64,000 bases of DNA from Gilliamella bombicola (GTDB lineage Bacteria; Pseudomonadota; Gammaproteobacteria; Enterobacterales; Orbaceae): assembly GCF_900094945.1 (NCBI RefSeq), contig NZ_FMAQ01000008.1, forward strand, positions 29,384 through 93,383, written 5' to 3'. The notes below the pieces were generated by a model. That model made no database searches. It was not told the origin of the DNA and saw nothing but the letters and a program-made list of their open reading frames with translations. The position numbers were made by a program, and so were the translations under genes. Below are positions 25,965-36,388 of this stretch, piece after piece. The number at the start of each line of letters is the position of its first letter. Positions within the stretch are counted from its first letter, which is position 1.

Positions 25965-28238
25965 ATGAATACTGCTGTTATTGGATATCCTCGTGTTGGT
26001 AAGCTTCGTGAACTTAAATTTGCAACAGAAGCCTATTTTAAAGGTAATAAAACTCAAGCCGAATTATTAAACGAAGCCAAAGCGTTACGAGCTGAGCATT
26101 TAAAACAACAAGCTGCTCAAAAAATTGCTTTTATCTCATCTAATGATTTTTCATTCTATGATGCGGTGTTAGATACAGCGTGTTTACTTAATGTTATTCC
26201 AAAACGTTACCAAGATTTAGGTTTACCTGAGCTTGACCGTTATTTTGCCATGGCACGTGGTTATCAGGGCGAAAAAGGCGATGTGCGCGCACTGGCTATG
26301 AAAAAATGGTTCAATACCAATTACCACTATTTAGTTCCTGAAATAGAAGATTCAGTACAAATTAAGTTAACAGGTACGAAACCTTTTGACGAATATCAAG
26401 AAGCGAAAGCGCTAGGTGTGCAAACCAAACCGGTTGTGGTTGGGCCGTTAACCTTTTTTAAATTAGCGCAGTATTTAGGTAAAAAACAGCTTGGTGATTT
26501 TAAAGCCGATATTATTAAAGCTTATCAAGAAATCATCCAAAAATTTACAACGCTTGGTGCTGAGTGGATCCAAATTGATGAGCCAATTTTAGTGACCGAT
26601 CTAAATAAAGACGATATCGCCTTATTTACCGAACTTTATCAAGCGATTTTATCAGTTAAAGGTAACACCAAAATTGTTCTACAAACCTATTTTGGTGATG
26701 TGCGTGATTGTTATAAAGAATTAGTGGCACTGCCTTTTGATGGTATTGGGCTTGATTTTGTCGAAGGTAAGCAATCATTAGCTTTACTTGAAAATAATGG
26801 CTTCCCTGCTGATAAAGTATTATTTGCCGGTGTTGTTAATGGCAAAAATATCTGGAAAAACAATTACCAAAAAACTTTAGCTTTACTTAGTAAAATCAAA
26901 CAAAAAGCCACAAATATTGTCATTAATACGTCTTGTTCATTACTGCATGTTCCTTATACATTGCAAAATGAAACCAAATTAACCATTCAACAACGTGCTT
27001 ATTTTGCTTTTGCCCAAGAAAAGCTGCAAGAGCTTGCTGAACTAGGTCAGTTATTTAAAGAAGCAAATCCTGAAAATAATGCGACTTATAAAGCTAATCA
27101 AACACTATTTACCCGTGAACGTGAAGGTGCAAACCACGCGGTTCGCCAAAAAGTGGCGGCATTAAATGCGTCTGATTTTACCCGTTTACCAGAGTTTTCA
27201 GTGCGTGAAGCGGCGCAGAAGAAAGCCTTTAATTTACCACTATTACCAACTACAACCATTGGCTCATTCCCACAAACACCTGATGTGCGTTTAAATCGTG
27301 CTAAATTCAAAAAAGGCGAAATTTGCTTGAATCAATATACTGAATTTAATCAACAAAAAATAGCTGAGTGTATCAAATTGCAAGAAGAGATCGGCATTGA
27401 TGTGTTAGTGCATGGTGAATTTGAACGTAATGACATGGTCGAATATTTTGGCGAAAGCTTAAATGGCTTTGTGTTTACCGAAAAAGCTTGGGTACAATCT
27501 TACGGTACACGTTGCGTTAAGCCACCGATTGTTTGGGGTGATATTTCACGATCTAAACCGATTACGGTTGAATATTCAAAATATGCACAAAGTCTGACAG
27601 ATAAACCAGTTAAAGGGATGTTAACTGGACCGGTAACGATTCTTAACTGGTCATTCCCACGTGAGGATATTTCGCAAAAAGAATCGGTATTCCAAATTGG
27701 ATTGGCCATTGGTGATGAAGTGTTAGATCTTGAAGCTGCAGGCATTAAGATTATTCAAATTGATGAAGCCGCGTTAAAAGAAAAATTACCACTGCGTAAA
27801 GCGGATTGGAACAGCGAATATCTTGATTGGGCGATTCCGGCATTTAGATTAGTACATAGCAAAGTACAAGCTGATACCCAAATTCATACACATATGTGTT
27901 ATAGCGAATTTGCTGACATCATTAAAGATATTGATGCCATGGATGCTGATGTAATTTCGTTCGAAGCTTCTCGCTCTAATCTGCAATTAATTGATGTGCT
28001 CAATGCCAATAATTTTAAAACCGAAGTTGGGCCAGGTGTTTACGATATCCATTCGCCACGCGTTCCACCTGTTGCTGAAATTAAAGCGACGATCGAAAAG
28101 TTACTGGCGAAGATCGATAAACAAAAATTATGGATTAACCCAGACTGTGGTTTAAAAACACGTGGTGAAAAAGAAGTGGTTGAAAGCTTACAGCATCTTG
28201 TTGAAGCTACATTAGCAGTAAGGAAAACACTCAATTAA
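25965..28238 (+). CDS. metE: Cobalamin-independent methionine synthase
   Basis: A 757-residue zinc enzyme that transfers a methyl group from methyltetrahydrofolate-triglutamate to homocysteine. The N-terminal half ([20 protein letters not shown]) and the C-terminal catalytic half ([14 protein letters not shown] near residue 430, [30 protein letters not shown] with zinc ligands, [11 protein letters not shown]) are complete. Its length matches E. coli (753). AAAGGAAAT precedes the ATG. metF lies downstream in the same direction, so the two consecutive steps may be cotranscribed, with a hairpin between them. I see no MetJ-box array upstream. Confidence 0.97.
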   Translation: MNTAVIGYPRVGKLRELKFATEAYFKGNKTQAELLNEAKALRAEHLKQQAAQKIAFISSNDFSFYDAVLDTACLLNVIPKRYQDLGLPELDRYFAMARGYQGEKGDVRALAMKKWFNTNYHYLVPEIEDSVQIKLTGTKPFDEYQEAKALGVQTKPVVVGPLTFFKLAQYLGKKQLGDFKADIIKAYQEIIQKFTTLGAEWIQIDEPILVTDLNKDDIALFTELYQAILSVKGNTKIVLQTYFGDVRDCYKELVALPFDGIGLDFVEGKQSLALLENNGFPADKVLFAGVVNGKNIWKNNYQKTLALLSKIKQKATNIVINTSCSLLHVPYTLQNETKLTIQQRAYFAFAQEKLQELAELGQLFKEANPENNATYKANQTLFTREREGANHAVRQKVAALNASDFTRLPEFSVREAAQKKAFNLPLLPTTTIGSFPQTPDVRLNRAKFKKGEICLNQYTEFNQQKIAECIKLQEEIGIDVLVHGEFERNDMVEYFGESLNGFVFTEKAWVQSYGTRCVKPPIVWGDISRSKPITVEYSKYAQSLTDKPVKGMLTGPVTILNWSFPREDISQKESVFQIGLAIGDEVLDLEAAGIKIIQIDEAALKEKLPLRKADWNSEYLDWAIPAFRLVHSKVQADTQIHTHMCYSEFADIIKDIDAMDADVISFEASRSNLQLIDVLNANNFKTEVGPGVYDIHSPRVPPVAEIKATIEKLLAKIDKQKLWINPDCGLKTRGEKEVVESLQHLVEATLAVRKTLN

Positions 28239-28293
28239 GCACTGTTTTATAAAGAACTGAGCTTATTTATTAAGACATCGTATTTTACGATGC

Positions 28294-28331
28294 TGACAAT
28301 TCCGCCGCCTATTTGGGCGGCGGAAATGTCA
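28294..28331 (+). repeat. GC-rich hairpin between metE and metF
   Basis: TTCCGCCGCC (28300-28309) pairs with GGCGGCGGAA (28316-28325), extended after one mismatch by TGACA/TGTCA. There is no T-run. The core resembles the palindrome at 39516-39541, suggesting a small family of intergenic hairpins that could tune operon expression. Confidence 0.75.
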
Positions 28332-28369
28332 ATAAGGAAAATAAGCGATATAACGAATGGATGATAAAA

Positions 28370-29248
28370 ATGAAAACAAATCTATTATTTAATAAAAAAA
28401 CGGTGTTCTCTTTTGAAGTTTTTCCACCTAAAAAAACATCACCTTTAGAAACCATTTACAGCACTCTGCGAGAGCTTGGTTATTTTAAACCCGATTTTAT
28501 CAGTGTCACTTATGGTGCGGGTGGTAGCTTAAATGGACAAACCACCATTGATATTGCCCACTCGGTAAAACACACTTATGGCATCGAAAGTGTTGCTCAC
28601 TTACCGGGCATTAATTTTGATAAAGCCGAGATGCAAAAAATCCTACACGACCTTAAATGTGCAGGGATTGATAATGTGCTTGCTTTGCGTGGTGACATCA
28701 GCGCAAATGTACCGCCCAAAGATGATTTTCGATACGCCAGCGAACTGGTGACATTTATTAAAGAAAACGGTGATTTTAACGTGATTGGTGCATGTTATCC
28801 AGAAGGACACCTTGAAGCATCAACCCTAAAACAAGATCTGATCCACCTAAAAGAAAAGGTCAATGCGGGTACTGATCAACTTATTTCACAGCTATTTTTT
28901 GATAATGACTATTTTTATGCATTTTTAGATAAAGCACACGATATGGGCATTAATGTGCCGATCGAAGCCGGCATTATGCCAGTGACCAATAAAAACCAAA
29001 TTGAGCGCATGGTATCGATGTGTGGGGTGAATTTACCTAAAAAATTCAAACAAATGATGGAAAAATATGAACATCATCCCGATGCATTTCGTGATGCGGG
29101 TATTGCTTATGCCATCGATCAGATTGTTGATTTAGTTTCACAAAATGTGGACGGCATTCATTTGTACACCATGAACAATAGCTACATAGCCAGACGCATT
29201 AGCGAAGCTGTTGCAACATTATTAGCTGTGCCAAAAACAAAACAGTGA
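28370..29248 (+). CDS. metF: 5,10-methylenetetrahydrofolate reductase
   Basis: A 292-residue flavoprotein that supplies 5-methyltetrahydrofolate to MetE. Landmarks are FSFEVFPPKKTSPLE near the start, FISVTYGAGGS, NVLALRGDIS (near residue 104) and QLISQLFFDNDYFYAFLD. The frame is open further upstream to 28313, but that extension would be coded by the hairpin. GGATGA five bases before 28370 supports MKTNLLF as the start and gives the usual length (E. coli 296). Confidence 0.95.
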   Translation: MKTNLLFNKKTVFSFEVFPPKKTSPLETIYSTLRELGYFKPDFISVTYGAGGSLNGQTTIDIAHSVKHTYGIESVAHLPGINFDKAEMQKILHDLKCAGIDNVLALRGDISANVPPKDDFRYASELVTFIKENGDFNVIGACYPEGHLEASTLKQDLIHLKEKVNAGTDQLISQLFFDNDYFYAFLDKAHDMGINVPIEAGIMPVTNKNQIERMVSMCGVNLPKKFKQMMEKYEHHPDAFRDAGIAYAIDQIVDLVSQNVDGIHLYTMNNSYIARRISEAVATLLAVPKTKQ

Positions 29249-29284
29249 TTTAGAAAAAAGGATATATCAAGGATTGATAGGAAT

Positions 29285-29361
<77 letters not shown>

Positions 29362-29596
29362 TCAAAGAGGTGACCATATTATAGTAATTAAATAATAAAG
29401 CAATACCTATTTAACGCAATCGCGCCATTTTTAAACACTATTGAGTAAATATGGTGTATTTTTTTACATAAACACAAAGTGACATAAAAATTTTTAACAA
29501 TAACTGTAGTCTTTCATTAAAGCTAAAAGGCATATAAAACCTAGCGATTTCAAAATAGAAACTTTCCAATAGCTATTATGATTTTACATAAAAACA

Positions 29597-30325
29597 TTAA
29601 TTTTTATTATATAAATCTAAATATTTCTTATACAAATTAATAAAAATATTATCTATAAGAGATAGTGTGGCAAACCATATAAAATAATTTTCATATTTAT
29701 AATCATTATCAACAAGTGTTTTTAATGATGGCAAGTGTTGTTGAACACACAATATATTATGAGCACATCTATTTCTATGACGATATAGATGTTTTTCATA
29801 TATTTTTTCTTTTAAAAAGTTATTTTTATTTTCAGCTAAAAATAAAGTACCTTTAGCAAAATGATCTATTGTAATAGTCTTCCAAAAATCTTCAAATTCA
29901 TAATATTTTTTTGTGCTCCAGTAAAACAAATTAGTATTTTTGAAAATATTATGTATTTCGAGTGTTGTATCTTTTAATATTTTTTCTCTTTCCTCGTCAG
30001 AAAAATGTTCAAAGCTTGGATCATGTTTTTTAATTTGTTCAACAAGTTCTGTATATATATTATTTTTGTCTTTATATTGAGAACATTCTCCTAAACCATT
30101 TCTAAATTTCTGATATCGATAATCGTAATCCTCTGTTGCTAAATCCCAACAAATACACTTCATTTTTTGTTCTTGAAATCCAGTCATTTTGAGAAAAATT
30201 GATTGCATTATGTAGTCACATAGGGGAAAAGTTTCAATACCATTACCGATACCTGAGCAGGAAGTCACTGCAATTTCTAAATTGCTTGTAATAGGAGTTA
30301 AAATAAAATTTTTATGCATTTTCAT
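29597..30325 (-). CDS. HEPN-like protein, partner of DUF262 protein (candidate toxin/nuclease)
   Basis: A 242-residue, mostly helical, Lys- and Asn-rich protein. I recognise no named family with certainty. R184-N-R-C-A-H189 inside LYRHRNRCAHN fits the HEPN ribonuclease motif R-x4-6-H. The gene starts 14 bases inside the end of the DUF262 gene, so the two are translationally coupled. HEPN proteins next to DUF262 proteins have been described as toxin or anti-phage nucleases, which suggests an RNase effector controlled by its neighbour. The pair is clearly more AT-rich than the flanking genes and sits between the initiator tRNA and an IS remnant, which fits horizontal gain. Alternatively it could be a HEPN-fold protein without nuclease activity. 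Confidence 0.55.
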   Translation of the reverse strand: MKMHKNFILTPITSNLEIAVTSCSGIGNGIETFPLCDYIMQSIFLKMTGFQEQKMKCICWDLATEDYDYRYQKFRNGLGECSQYKDKNNIYTELVEQIKKHDPSFEHFSDEEREKILKDTTLEIHNIFKNTNLFYWSTKKYYEFEDFWKTITIDHFAKGTLFLAENKNNFLKEKIYEKHLYRHRNRCAHNILCVQQHLPSLKTLVDNDYKYENYFIWFATLSLIDNIFINLYKKYLDLYNKN

Positions 30326-31541
30326 TATCTATAATTTTTTCATATAATTTTATTGATTGTTCCATACGTTTTCTTAAATGTTGTAAGTTGCTAGGTGATT
30401 TTTTATGAGCACCTTTTTTAAAAATATTAATCTTCTCATCTATTTTTGTTTTAAATTCATCAATTTCAATATACTTTATTGAATCGCCATCTTTAAATTT
30501 TATTTTAGTATTATCTATGATAGGTATTTCATTTTTATTAAAGATAATTTGATATATTAGACCAAAAAAATATACATCTAGATCAATAATTGAACTATAT
30601 TCATTAGGGATTTTGAGATTGTTTATTGTTTGTTTTAATAGTTCAAAACGTGAACTATATTCTTTATTAGGAAAAATTTCTGAAAATTTGCCGAATAATT
30701 TTGATTCTTCATCATTAACTACACAATAGATATATTGTTCATAATATTGTTCCATTTTAGATTTATAGCTACGTGCAACTATATTTTTATTTTGACTTTT
30801 AAAATAATGCGAAAGAAGAGATAAATATCTAACAAAATCGAATTTAGCCTTATTACCAAAGTTTTTTACCGTTATTTTTTGACAAAAATCTGGTGTAAAA
30901 AAATTTGTTAATTCTTTATCCAAAAAATATAATGAGGCTCGACTTTCTTGGGGTAACAGTGTTTGACCTTGAATATTGATATTTCTAAAAACGGAAGAAT
31001 AGTATTTTTGTTGGATTTTAGCGTCATCCGATATATCAGGAACTAAATAAGAAAAACCCAAAAAATTTTTTTCAAAAAATTCATCGTCCAGATTGAAATC
31101 TAGCGATTTATATTCTGCATTATTTATCTTCTTAATTAAATCATCTCTATTGCTGCCTTTTTTTGTAAGCTCTCTAAAAGTCCATTCACATATACATGGA
31201 TCTTCATCATCATCTTCATCATCATTTTCACTAACATATGATTCTAACGGCTTAGAATATTTGTCTTTATTTGGATATAGACCTAAATAAGCTAATAAAA
31301 TACTTGTTAAGCGTTGTTGTCCATCAAGAATTAAATTATCATTTTTACCATCGATTTTAAAAGCGCCGATTGTTACAGGAGGTATAAATTGTTTATTTGA
31401 AAAAGTTTGTATTAATGTTTTTACTTTTTCATCACTCCAAACAAAATGTCGTTGATAATCAGGTAAAATAATATTTTTATTCAAGATTAATTCAATCCAA
31501 TGTTTTAAAGTATACTCTCCATAATAAACCCTGTTTTCCAT
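30312..31541 (-). CDS. DUF262 (ParB/Srx-fold, GmrS-like) protein
   Basis: A protein of about 409 residues with the DUF262 signature at the N-terminus: ILPDYQRHFVWSDEKV, then LILDGQQRLTSILLAYLGL. The DGQQR motif is the conserved NTP-binding or hydrolysis motif in GmrSD, BrxU and SspE-type DNA-defence proteins. An acidic linker (DDEDDDED) follows, then a helical C-terminal region without a visible HNH nuclease. In-frame ATGs are at 31556 and 31541; AGG seven bases before 31541 favours the latter. It overlaps the downstream HEPN-like gene by 14 bases. Probably the sensing or regulatory half of a two-gene defence module; that role is inference. Confidence 0.72.
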   Translation of the reverse strand: MENRVYYGEYTLKHWIELILNKNIILPDYQRHFVWSDEKVKTLIQTFSNKQFIPPVTIGAFKIDGKNDNLILDGQQRLTSILLAYLGLYPNKDKYSKPLESYVSENDDEDDDEDPCICEWTFRELTKKGSNRDDLIKKINNAEYKSLDFNLDDEFFEKNFLGFSYLVPDISDDAKIQQKYYSSVFRNINIQGQTLLPQESRASLYFLDKELTNFFTPDFCQKITVKNFGNKAKFDFVRYLSLLSHYFKSQNKNIVARSYKSKMEQYYEQYIYCVVNDEESKLFGKFSEIFPNKEYSSRFELLKQTINNLKIPNEYSSIIDLDVYFFGLIYQIIFNKNEIPIIDNTKIKFKDGDSIKYIEIDEFKTKIDEKINIFKKGAHKKSPSNLQHLRKRMEQSIKLYEKIIDNENA

Positions 31542-32098
31542 AAAATTACCTGCCATAAATTTTTCATGATTAACAATACGAAAACAACTATCGCGGTTTT
31601 AATTAACAAATCTGCTATATTTTGAACGAATTTATTATATACGTATAACGGATAATTTTTCCAATATCCTGTATCATAATGAGGTTTAGAATGTTACCAA
31701 AATTCCTAAATCCCAATGTACATCACTTTATAACCATATGATTTTAATTTAAAAAGTTAAAAAGTTAAAAAATAAAAATTCAATAAAATCAAAATTATAC
31801 CTGAACTATTTTTATAGTAAACACGTTAATTTTTTACAAAAGAGTAAGGTTATTATAGCTAATCTATTTAGCTTAATACTGTTCTGGTGAAAAGATGTTG
31901 GTGTAGTAAGCCATAAATAATCATCCAATTGTAATTAACATAATTTTTTAATTGCTTAGTTTTATTTTAGAGCGATCAACTAAATGAGCCATTTTTTTAT
32001 CTGCTTTTCCCTGTGGTGGATTCGGTGTCATTGAAAAACCTGCTTTGCCCTATTTTTGGTATATTTTAAACCAGTGGCCTACATATCCAAAGTGTATA
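31542..32098. other. AT-rich flank of the DUF262/HEPN island
   Basis: No gene seen. It must contain the minus-strand promoter of the island. The segment 31980-32098 may be decayed IS or other coding DNA, but I could not identify a protein and see no second IS end. Confidence 0.4.
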
Positions 32099-32293
32099 TC
32101 AAACGCCAAAGCAGCTTTGTTTTGTGACGGGTTTTAGTCCTTCAATGCCTTTTCTTTTATATAACTTTACCCACGACTCCACTGTACCGACAGGCACTTG
32201 AAAGTGCCAAGCGGTTAAACCATAACCATCATTACTCTTAAAATAATGTTCAATAACTTGTTTTTTAAAATCGAATGTATATTTTTTTGCCAT
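32099..32293 (-). pseudogene. Truncated IS3-type transposase OrfA
   Basis: From ATG 32293 the frame gives MAKKYTFDFKKQVIEHYF, then a helix-turn-helix (GLTAWHFQVPVGTVESWVKLYKRKGIEGL), the DNA-binding start of IS3-family OrfA. It stops after 64 residues where about 100-170 are expected, with no leucine zipper and no orfB. Confidence 0.75.
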
Positions 32294-32347
32294 AATTTTG
32301 TTCCCAAAAGTAGATTTAAACAATCCAACTTTTGGGGGGCAGTTCAA
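32099..32347 (-). mobile_element. IS3-family remnant (left end plus truncated orfA)
   Basis: The right edge on the plus strand reads, on the minus strand, TGAACTGCCCCCCAAAAGTT, a typical IS3-family (IS150-like) terminal repeat. About 50 bases inside, orfA starts. The element lacks the rest of orfA, all of orfB and the other end, so it is dead. Confidence 0.75.
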
Positions 32348-32455
32348 TTGATCTGCGAGCTTTGTGCTTTAATCACTAAAAGTCAAAAAAGCGCCTCCAT
32401 CTGATCGACGATGCAGGGTGGCTTCAGGCCATATTCTGTAACCAAAGCGTGGGTA

Positions 32456-32480
32456 GTTAGGGAATTCATAATTCCCTAAC
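32456..32480. repeat. Perfect hairpin upstream of mobA 3' end
   Basis: GTTAGGGAATT and AATTCCCTAAC form an 11-bp stem with a 3-nt loop. No T-run follows on either strand. Confidence 0.65.
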
Positions 32481-32493
32481 TCGGAGGTGATCA

Positions 32494-32570
32494 CGATAGC
32501 TATTTTGTTCACCAAAGGTCAAAACGTCAAAAATCGCTCAGAAAAAATATTGTTTATTTGCTTTTTGGTT
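32494..32570 (+). repeat. Dispersed leader repeat, copy R4 (partial)
   Basis: GATAGCTATTTTGTTCACCA and AAAGGTCAAAACGT match the arm and loop of the 6960-7031 inverted repeat. CAAAAATCGCTCAGAAAA then matches the repeat core. It overlaps the last codons and stop of mobA (from 32538). Confidence 0.6.
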
Positions 32571-33137
32571 AAATGTATTAAGCTCCTCTACCGTATTGAT
32601 ATTGATAAAACAAGCTGCTTTATCACTAAAATCAACAGATTTAGCACTGATTTGTTCTAAAAATAGCATCAGTTTACGTTCACCTTGTTCTAAATAAGCT
32701 TGTAGCTGTGGAATAGTTGTTTTATGAATAAGCAAGATGGTTGGATGGTGATGTTGTCCATCATATGGATAAATAGCACTGTTATTTGCCGTATAAACAG
32801 CTAAGCGGTCAATTAAGTCATCTGGTAAAAAAGGCGTGTCACAACTGATAAATAAGTTCCAATCGGTTTTGCTGCGTAGTAAGCCACTATAAATCCCCGA
32901 TAATGGCCCACAAAATCCTGCCAGATCGTCACTAAATACAGGATAACCTGCTTTTTTGTATTGTTGGATATGGCGATTACAATTAATCATGAGTGCGTCA
33001 ACGTGAGGTTGGATGCGATCAATAACATGTTGATAAAGTGGTTTTTGTTGTAATAATAACAGTCCTTTGTCGTTGCCATTCATGCGGGTACTTTTACCGC
33101 CGGCTAGAATGATTGCAGTAATAGAGGGTTTTTCCAT
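32538..33137 (-). CDS. mobA: Molybdenum cofactor guanylyltransferase
   Basis: A 199-residue enzyme that links GMP to molybdopterin for the bis-MGD cofactor of DMSO reductase-type enzymes. It has the nucleotide-binding start [19 protein letters not shown] (residues 9-27), [21 protein letters not shown] and SCDTPFLP (metal-binding Asp). The length fits E. coli MobA (194). The gene is divergent from yihD-dsbA as in E. coli. The last codons and stop fall inside repeat copy R4, so the C-terminal tail may be repeat-derived. Confidence 0.94.
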   Translation of the reverse strand: MEKPSITAIILAGGKSTRMNGNDKGLLLLQQKPLYQHVIDRIQPHVDALMINCNRHIQQYKKAGYPVFSDDLAGFCGPLSGIYSGLLRSKTDWNLFISCDTPFLPDDLIDRLAVYTANNSAIYPYDGQHHHPTILLIHKTTIPQLQAYLEQGERKLMLFLEQISAKSVDFSDKAACFININTVEELNTFNQKANKQYFF

Positions 33138-33282
33138 AAATTATTTCTCTTTTACGTTGCGAAAAAACAAAATAACATTACTATATAGCAAAGTTATTGC
33201 AAGTCGTAGCGTATCATTTTTTGATGATTGCTTATTTATCATTATCTTCGAAAGGTTTGAAGATCTACTAAAGGTAACAATT

Positions 33283-33552
33283 ATGAAATGTCATCGTATT
33301 GATGAAGTAGTGGAATTATTGCAACCCGCATGGGAAAGCGATTCTGATCTTAACTTATTACAATTTTTAGCTAAATTAGGTCAAGAGGCTGGTTTTGAAG
33401 GTGAATTAAAAGATTTGAGCGATGAAGTTTTAATTTATCATTTAAAAATGCGGGGTTCGGATAAGAATGAGGCTATTCCTGGTCTAAAAAAAGATTATGA
33501 AGAAGATTTTAAATCCGCATTGTTAAAAGCTCGTGGAATTATAAAAGAATAA
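33283..33552 (+). CDS. yihD: YihD family protein (DUF1040)
   Basis: An 89-residue protein aligning end to end with E. coli Yih[74 protein letters not shown]. The frame is open upstream, but this start has AAAGG eight bases before it and the right length. Function unknown; it keeps its place between mobA and dsbA. The kinase gene srkA, which separates yihD from dsbA in E. coli, is missing. Confidence 0.93.
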   Translation: MKCHRIDEVVELLQPAWESDSDLNLLQFLAKLGQEAGFEGELKDLSDEVLIYHLKMRGSDKNEAIPGLKKDYEEDFKSALLKARGIIKE

Positions 33553-33566
33553 GGAGAATTATTAAA

Positions 33567-34292
33567 ATGAAAAAAACACTTATTGCAATTAGTATTTTGC
33601 TTTCTTCTGTAAGTTGTTTTGCCGATGAAGGAAAAACAACAACTAAAACTGATGAATCACAAACTGTCTCTACCAATGCACCAGCGCCGATCGAATTAGG
33701 CAAACAATATGCTGCACTGCCAACTAATCCATCACCCGATAAAGAAGTTATTGAGTTCTTTTCGTTTAATTGCCCAAGCTGTTTTAGATTTGAAATTCAA
33801 AATAATGGCTCACAAACTATTAGTAAGGCTTTACCAGAAGGCGTTAAATTTAAACGTTATCATTTAGAGAACTTTGGGTTATTAGCTAAAGAGCTTTCAC
33901 AAGCATGGGCGGTGGCTAATGTACTTGGTATTCAAGATAAAGCTTCAGATGCACTTTATAATGCAGTTCAAAAAGATAAAACAATAAAAACAGCTGATGA
34001 TATTAAAGCGGTTTTTGAAAAATTAGGTATCAGTGCTGAAGTGTATGATAAAACGAAAGATAGCTTTTTAGTTAAAGCGTTTATGGCACAACAAAGTGAT
34101 GCGATTAGAGAGATGAAACCAGAGTCCATTCCTACTGTTATTGTTAATCGTAAGTTTTTTATCATAGCAAATCAACTTAATCTAACTAGTGATGCAGCCT
34201 TTATTCAGGATTATGCAAGAGTGACTTCATTTGTTGCTGGATTAGATCCTAATGCAAAAATAGAAGAAAAAACGGATTCTAATAAAAAATAA
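33567..34292 (+). CDS. dsbA: Thiol:disulfide interchange protein DsbA
   Basis: A 241-residue periplasmic oxidase that introduces disulfides. A signal peptide (MKKTLIAISILLSSVSCFAD) is followed by a Thr/Ser-rich spacer longer than in E. coli. The thioredoxin fold has EVIEFFSFNCPSCFRFE, with C69-P-S-C72 in place of the usual CPHC. The helical insert (LSQAWAVANVLGIQDK) and the cis-Pro loop SIPTVIVN are present. His-to-Ser in the active site should lower the oxidising potential. It starts 14 bases after yihD with AAGGAG, so the two are cotranscribed. Confidence 0.93.
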   Translation: MKKTLIAISILLSSVSCFADEGKTTTKTDESQTVSTNAPAPIELGKQYAALPTNPSPDKEVIEFFSFNCPSCFRFEIQNNGSQTISKALPEGVKFKRYHLENFGLLAKELSQAWAVANVLGIQDKASDALYNAVQKDKTIKTADDIKAVFEKLGISAEVYDKTKDSFLVKAFMAQQSDAIREMKPESIPTVIVNRKFFIIANQLNLTSDAAFIQDYARVTSFVAGLDPNAKIEEKTDSNKK

Positions 34293-34335
34293 ATGATTAT
34301 CAGGGTTAAAGAAAAACCTGTATCAATTAATTTTT

Positions 34336-34376
34336 AAATCCCTTTGCATCATTATTTGGTGCAAAGGGATTTTTTA
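34336..34376. terminator. Terminator between dsbA and macB
   Basis: AAATCCCTTTGCA (34336-34348) pairs with TGCAAAGGGATTT (34360-34372), followed by T's; it lies between converging genes. Confidence 0.92.
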
Positions 34377-34390
34377 TTATATTAGGATGA

Positions 34391-36388
34391 CTATTCTCGC
34401 TCTAATGCATAAATAGGATCGAGTTTTGCGGCACGTTTTGCTGGAAAGTAACCAAAGATAATGCCAATTATGCTTGAGCAGCTAAATGCCGCAACAATGG
34501 CAAGTACGGAAAAACTCATGGCAAATGATGTAACAAAAGCGTTAAAAATAAATCCAATAGCAAACGAAAGTAAAATACCTATTGTGCCACCGGTTAAACA
34601 AACTAATACGGCTTCAATTAAAAATTGTTGTAATATGTCGCTTGAACGCGCACCAACGGCCATACGTACGCCAATTTCTCGCGTTCTTTCTGTGACCGAT
34701 ACTAGCATAATATTCATTACGCCAATGCCTCCCACAATAAGTGAAATGAGTGCTATAGCCGAAACCAAGAGTGTCATTACCCAAGCTGATGAGTTAATGG
34801 TTTCTCGTATATTGTCTGAGTTGAAGATGAAAAAATCTTTTGTGCCATGTCGTTTTAACATGATTTGATTAATGGCTTGTTCTGCAATTGATAAATCAAC
34901 ATGATCTTTAACGCGTACTGTGATGCTTTTTAACGAAGTTTGACCCACCATCCGATTAATAACGGTGGTATAAGGTAACCAAATATTCAAGCTTTCATTA
35001 CTACCAAATCCTTGTTGTTGTTTAGTCGCAACGCCAATGATTCTTACAGGTAGCTGGCCGGCCATTAAAATTTTTCCAATAGGATTTTGATCTGCAAATA
35101 GTCGTTTAACGGTGTTTTCATCAATTACCGCATCTTGTGCTGAAGTAATAATACTGGTTTCATCAAACGATTTTCCTTGAGAAATAGTATAACCACGAAC
35201 AGCAAAGAATTGCTCTCCAACACCGTTTACTGTTCCTGTTACCGCTAGGTTGTTAATTCGAAAATAAACACTGGTTGCAAGATTTGGTGTGGTGCTGTGA
35301 ACAAAACTTTGTTGCGCTAAAAAATCGGCATCAGATGAGCGTAGTGTCGTGATTTTATCTGCATTGCGATCGCCAAAGCCTGAGCCTGCATAGATTTCAA
35401 GTGTGCTTGTTCCTAACGAATTAATGTTAGATAAAATTTTCTGCTTTGTGCCTTGTCCTAATGCAACGACTGATACCACAGAAGCAATACCAATAATGAT
35501 ACCCAACATCGTTAATACAGTACGTAATCTCTGTGAAAGCATTGATAATATAGCCATCTTAAACGCATCACGAAAACGATAATATTTTGCCAAGAAGTTA
35601 TCTTGGGTTTTAGTCGCTTCGATTTGTTTAATTTGACGATTATCACTTTGTTCAGATTGGTATTTGGGGTTAATAGAATCAGAAATAATATTACCGTCAC
35701 TAATTTCAATAATTCGCTGGGCATTTTGGGCAATATTTGCATCGTGTGTGACAATAATAACTGTGTGGCCTTGTTGGTGTAACTCTTGTAATATGGCCAT
35801 CACTTCTAAGCCACTTTTGCGGTCGAGGGCTCCGGTTGGTTCATCTGCTAAAATGATTTGTCCACCATTAATTAAAGCTCGGCCAATACTGACACGTTGT
35901 TGTTGTCCTCCTGATAACTGACTAGGTTTATTATGTATTTTATCGGCAAGTCCTAAACGTGTTAAAATTTCGTTCGCTCTTTTTTGTCGCTGTTCACTGG
36001 TTACACCAGCATAAATGGCTGGGATTTCTACATTGCCTTGTGCAGTTAGTGCATTTAACAAGTGATAACGTTGAAAGATAAAACCAAAATGTTCGCGACG
36101 TAATTCGGCGAGCTCATCAAGTGACAATTTACTCGTTGTTCGTCCGCCAATGGAGTAGGTGCCAGTGGTTGGTTTATCTAGGCAGCCTAATATATTCATT
36201 AAAGTGGATTTACCAGATCCTGATGCCCCAATAATCGCCACCATTTCACCAGCATTAATTGTCAGATTTATGCCTTTAAGAACTTGTATGGTTGAATCGC
36301 CTGCTGGAAATTCACGAACAATATTTTCAAGTTTGATAAGAGGTGTATTATTTGCCATATTAGAATCGAATCCTTGGGGATCTTGCAT
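34391..36388 (-). CDS. macB: MacB-type ABC transporter, ATPase/permease
   Basis: A protein of up to 665 residues. The N-terminal ATPase has Walker [10 protein letters not shown], the signature LSGGQQQRV, Walker [12 protein letters not shown] and the H-loop VTHD. One membrane helix near residue 290 is followed by a large periplasmic domain, then three C-terminal helices with [19 protein letters not shown]. With MacA and TolC, E. coli MacB exports macrolides, heme precursors and enterotoxin. ATG 36388 overlaps macA by 29 bases and has AGG five bases upstream; ATG 36358, one base past the macA stop, is an alternative (655 residues). Confidence 0.93.
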   Translation of the reverse strand: MQDPQGFDSNMANNTPLIKLENIVREFPAGDSTIQVLKGINLTINAGEMVAIIGASGSGKSTLMNILGCLDKPTTGTYSIGGRTTSKLSLDELAELRREHFGFIFQRYHLLNALTAQGNVEIPAIYAGVTSEQRQKRANEILTRLGLADKIHNKPSQLSGGQQQRVSIGRALINGGQIILADEPTGALDRKSGLEVMAILQELHQQGHTVIIVTHDANIAQNAQRIIEISDGNIISDSINPKYQSEQSDNRQIKQIEATKTQDNFLAKYYRFRDAFKMAILSMLSQRLRTVLTMLGIIIGIASVVSVVALGQGTKQKILSNINSLGTSTLEIYAGSGFGDRNADKITTLRSSDADFLAQQSFVHSTTPNLATSVYFRINNLAVTGTVNGVGEQFFAVRGYTISQGKSFDETSIITSAQDAVIDENTVKRLFADQNPIGKILMAGQLPVRIIGVATKQQQGFGSNESLNIWLPYTTVINRMVGQTSLKSITVRVKDHVDLSIAEQAINQIMLKRHGTKDFFIFNSDNIRETINSSAWVMTLLVSAIALISLIVGGIGVMNIMLVSVTERTREIGVRMAVGARSSDILQQFLIEAVLVCLTGGTIGILLSFAIGFIFNAFVTSFAMSFSVLAIVAAFSCSSIIGIIFGYFPAKRAAKLDPIYALERE

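Noticed and set aside
31093..31290. Ser-rich 65-codon plus-strand frame
   Set aside because: It is antisense to the acidic linker of the DUF262 gene; the serines mirror Asp/Glu codons.
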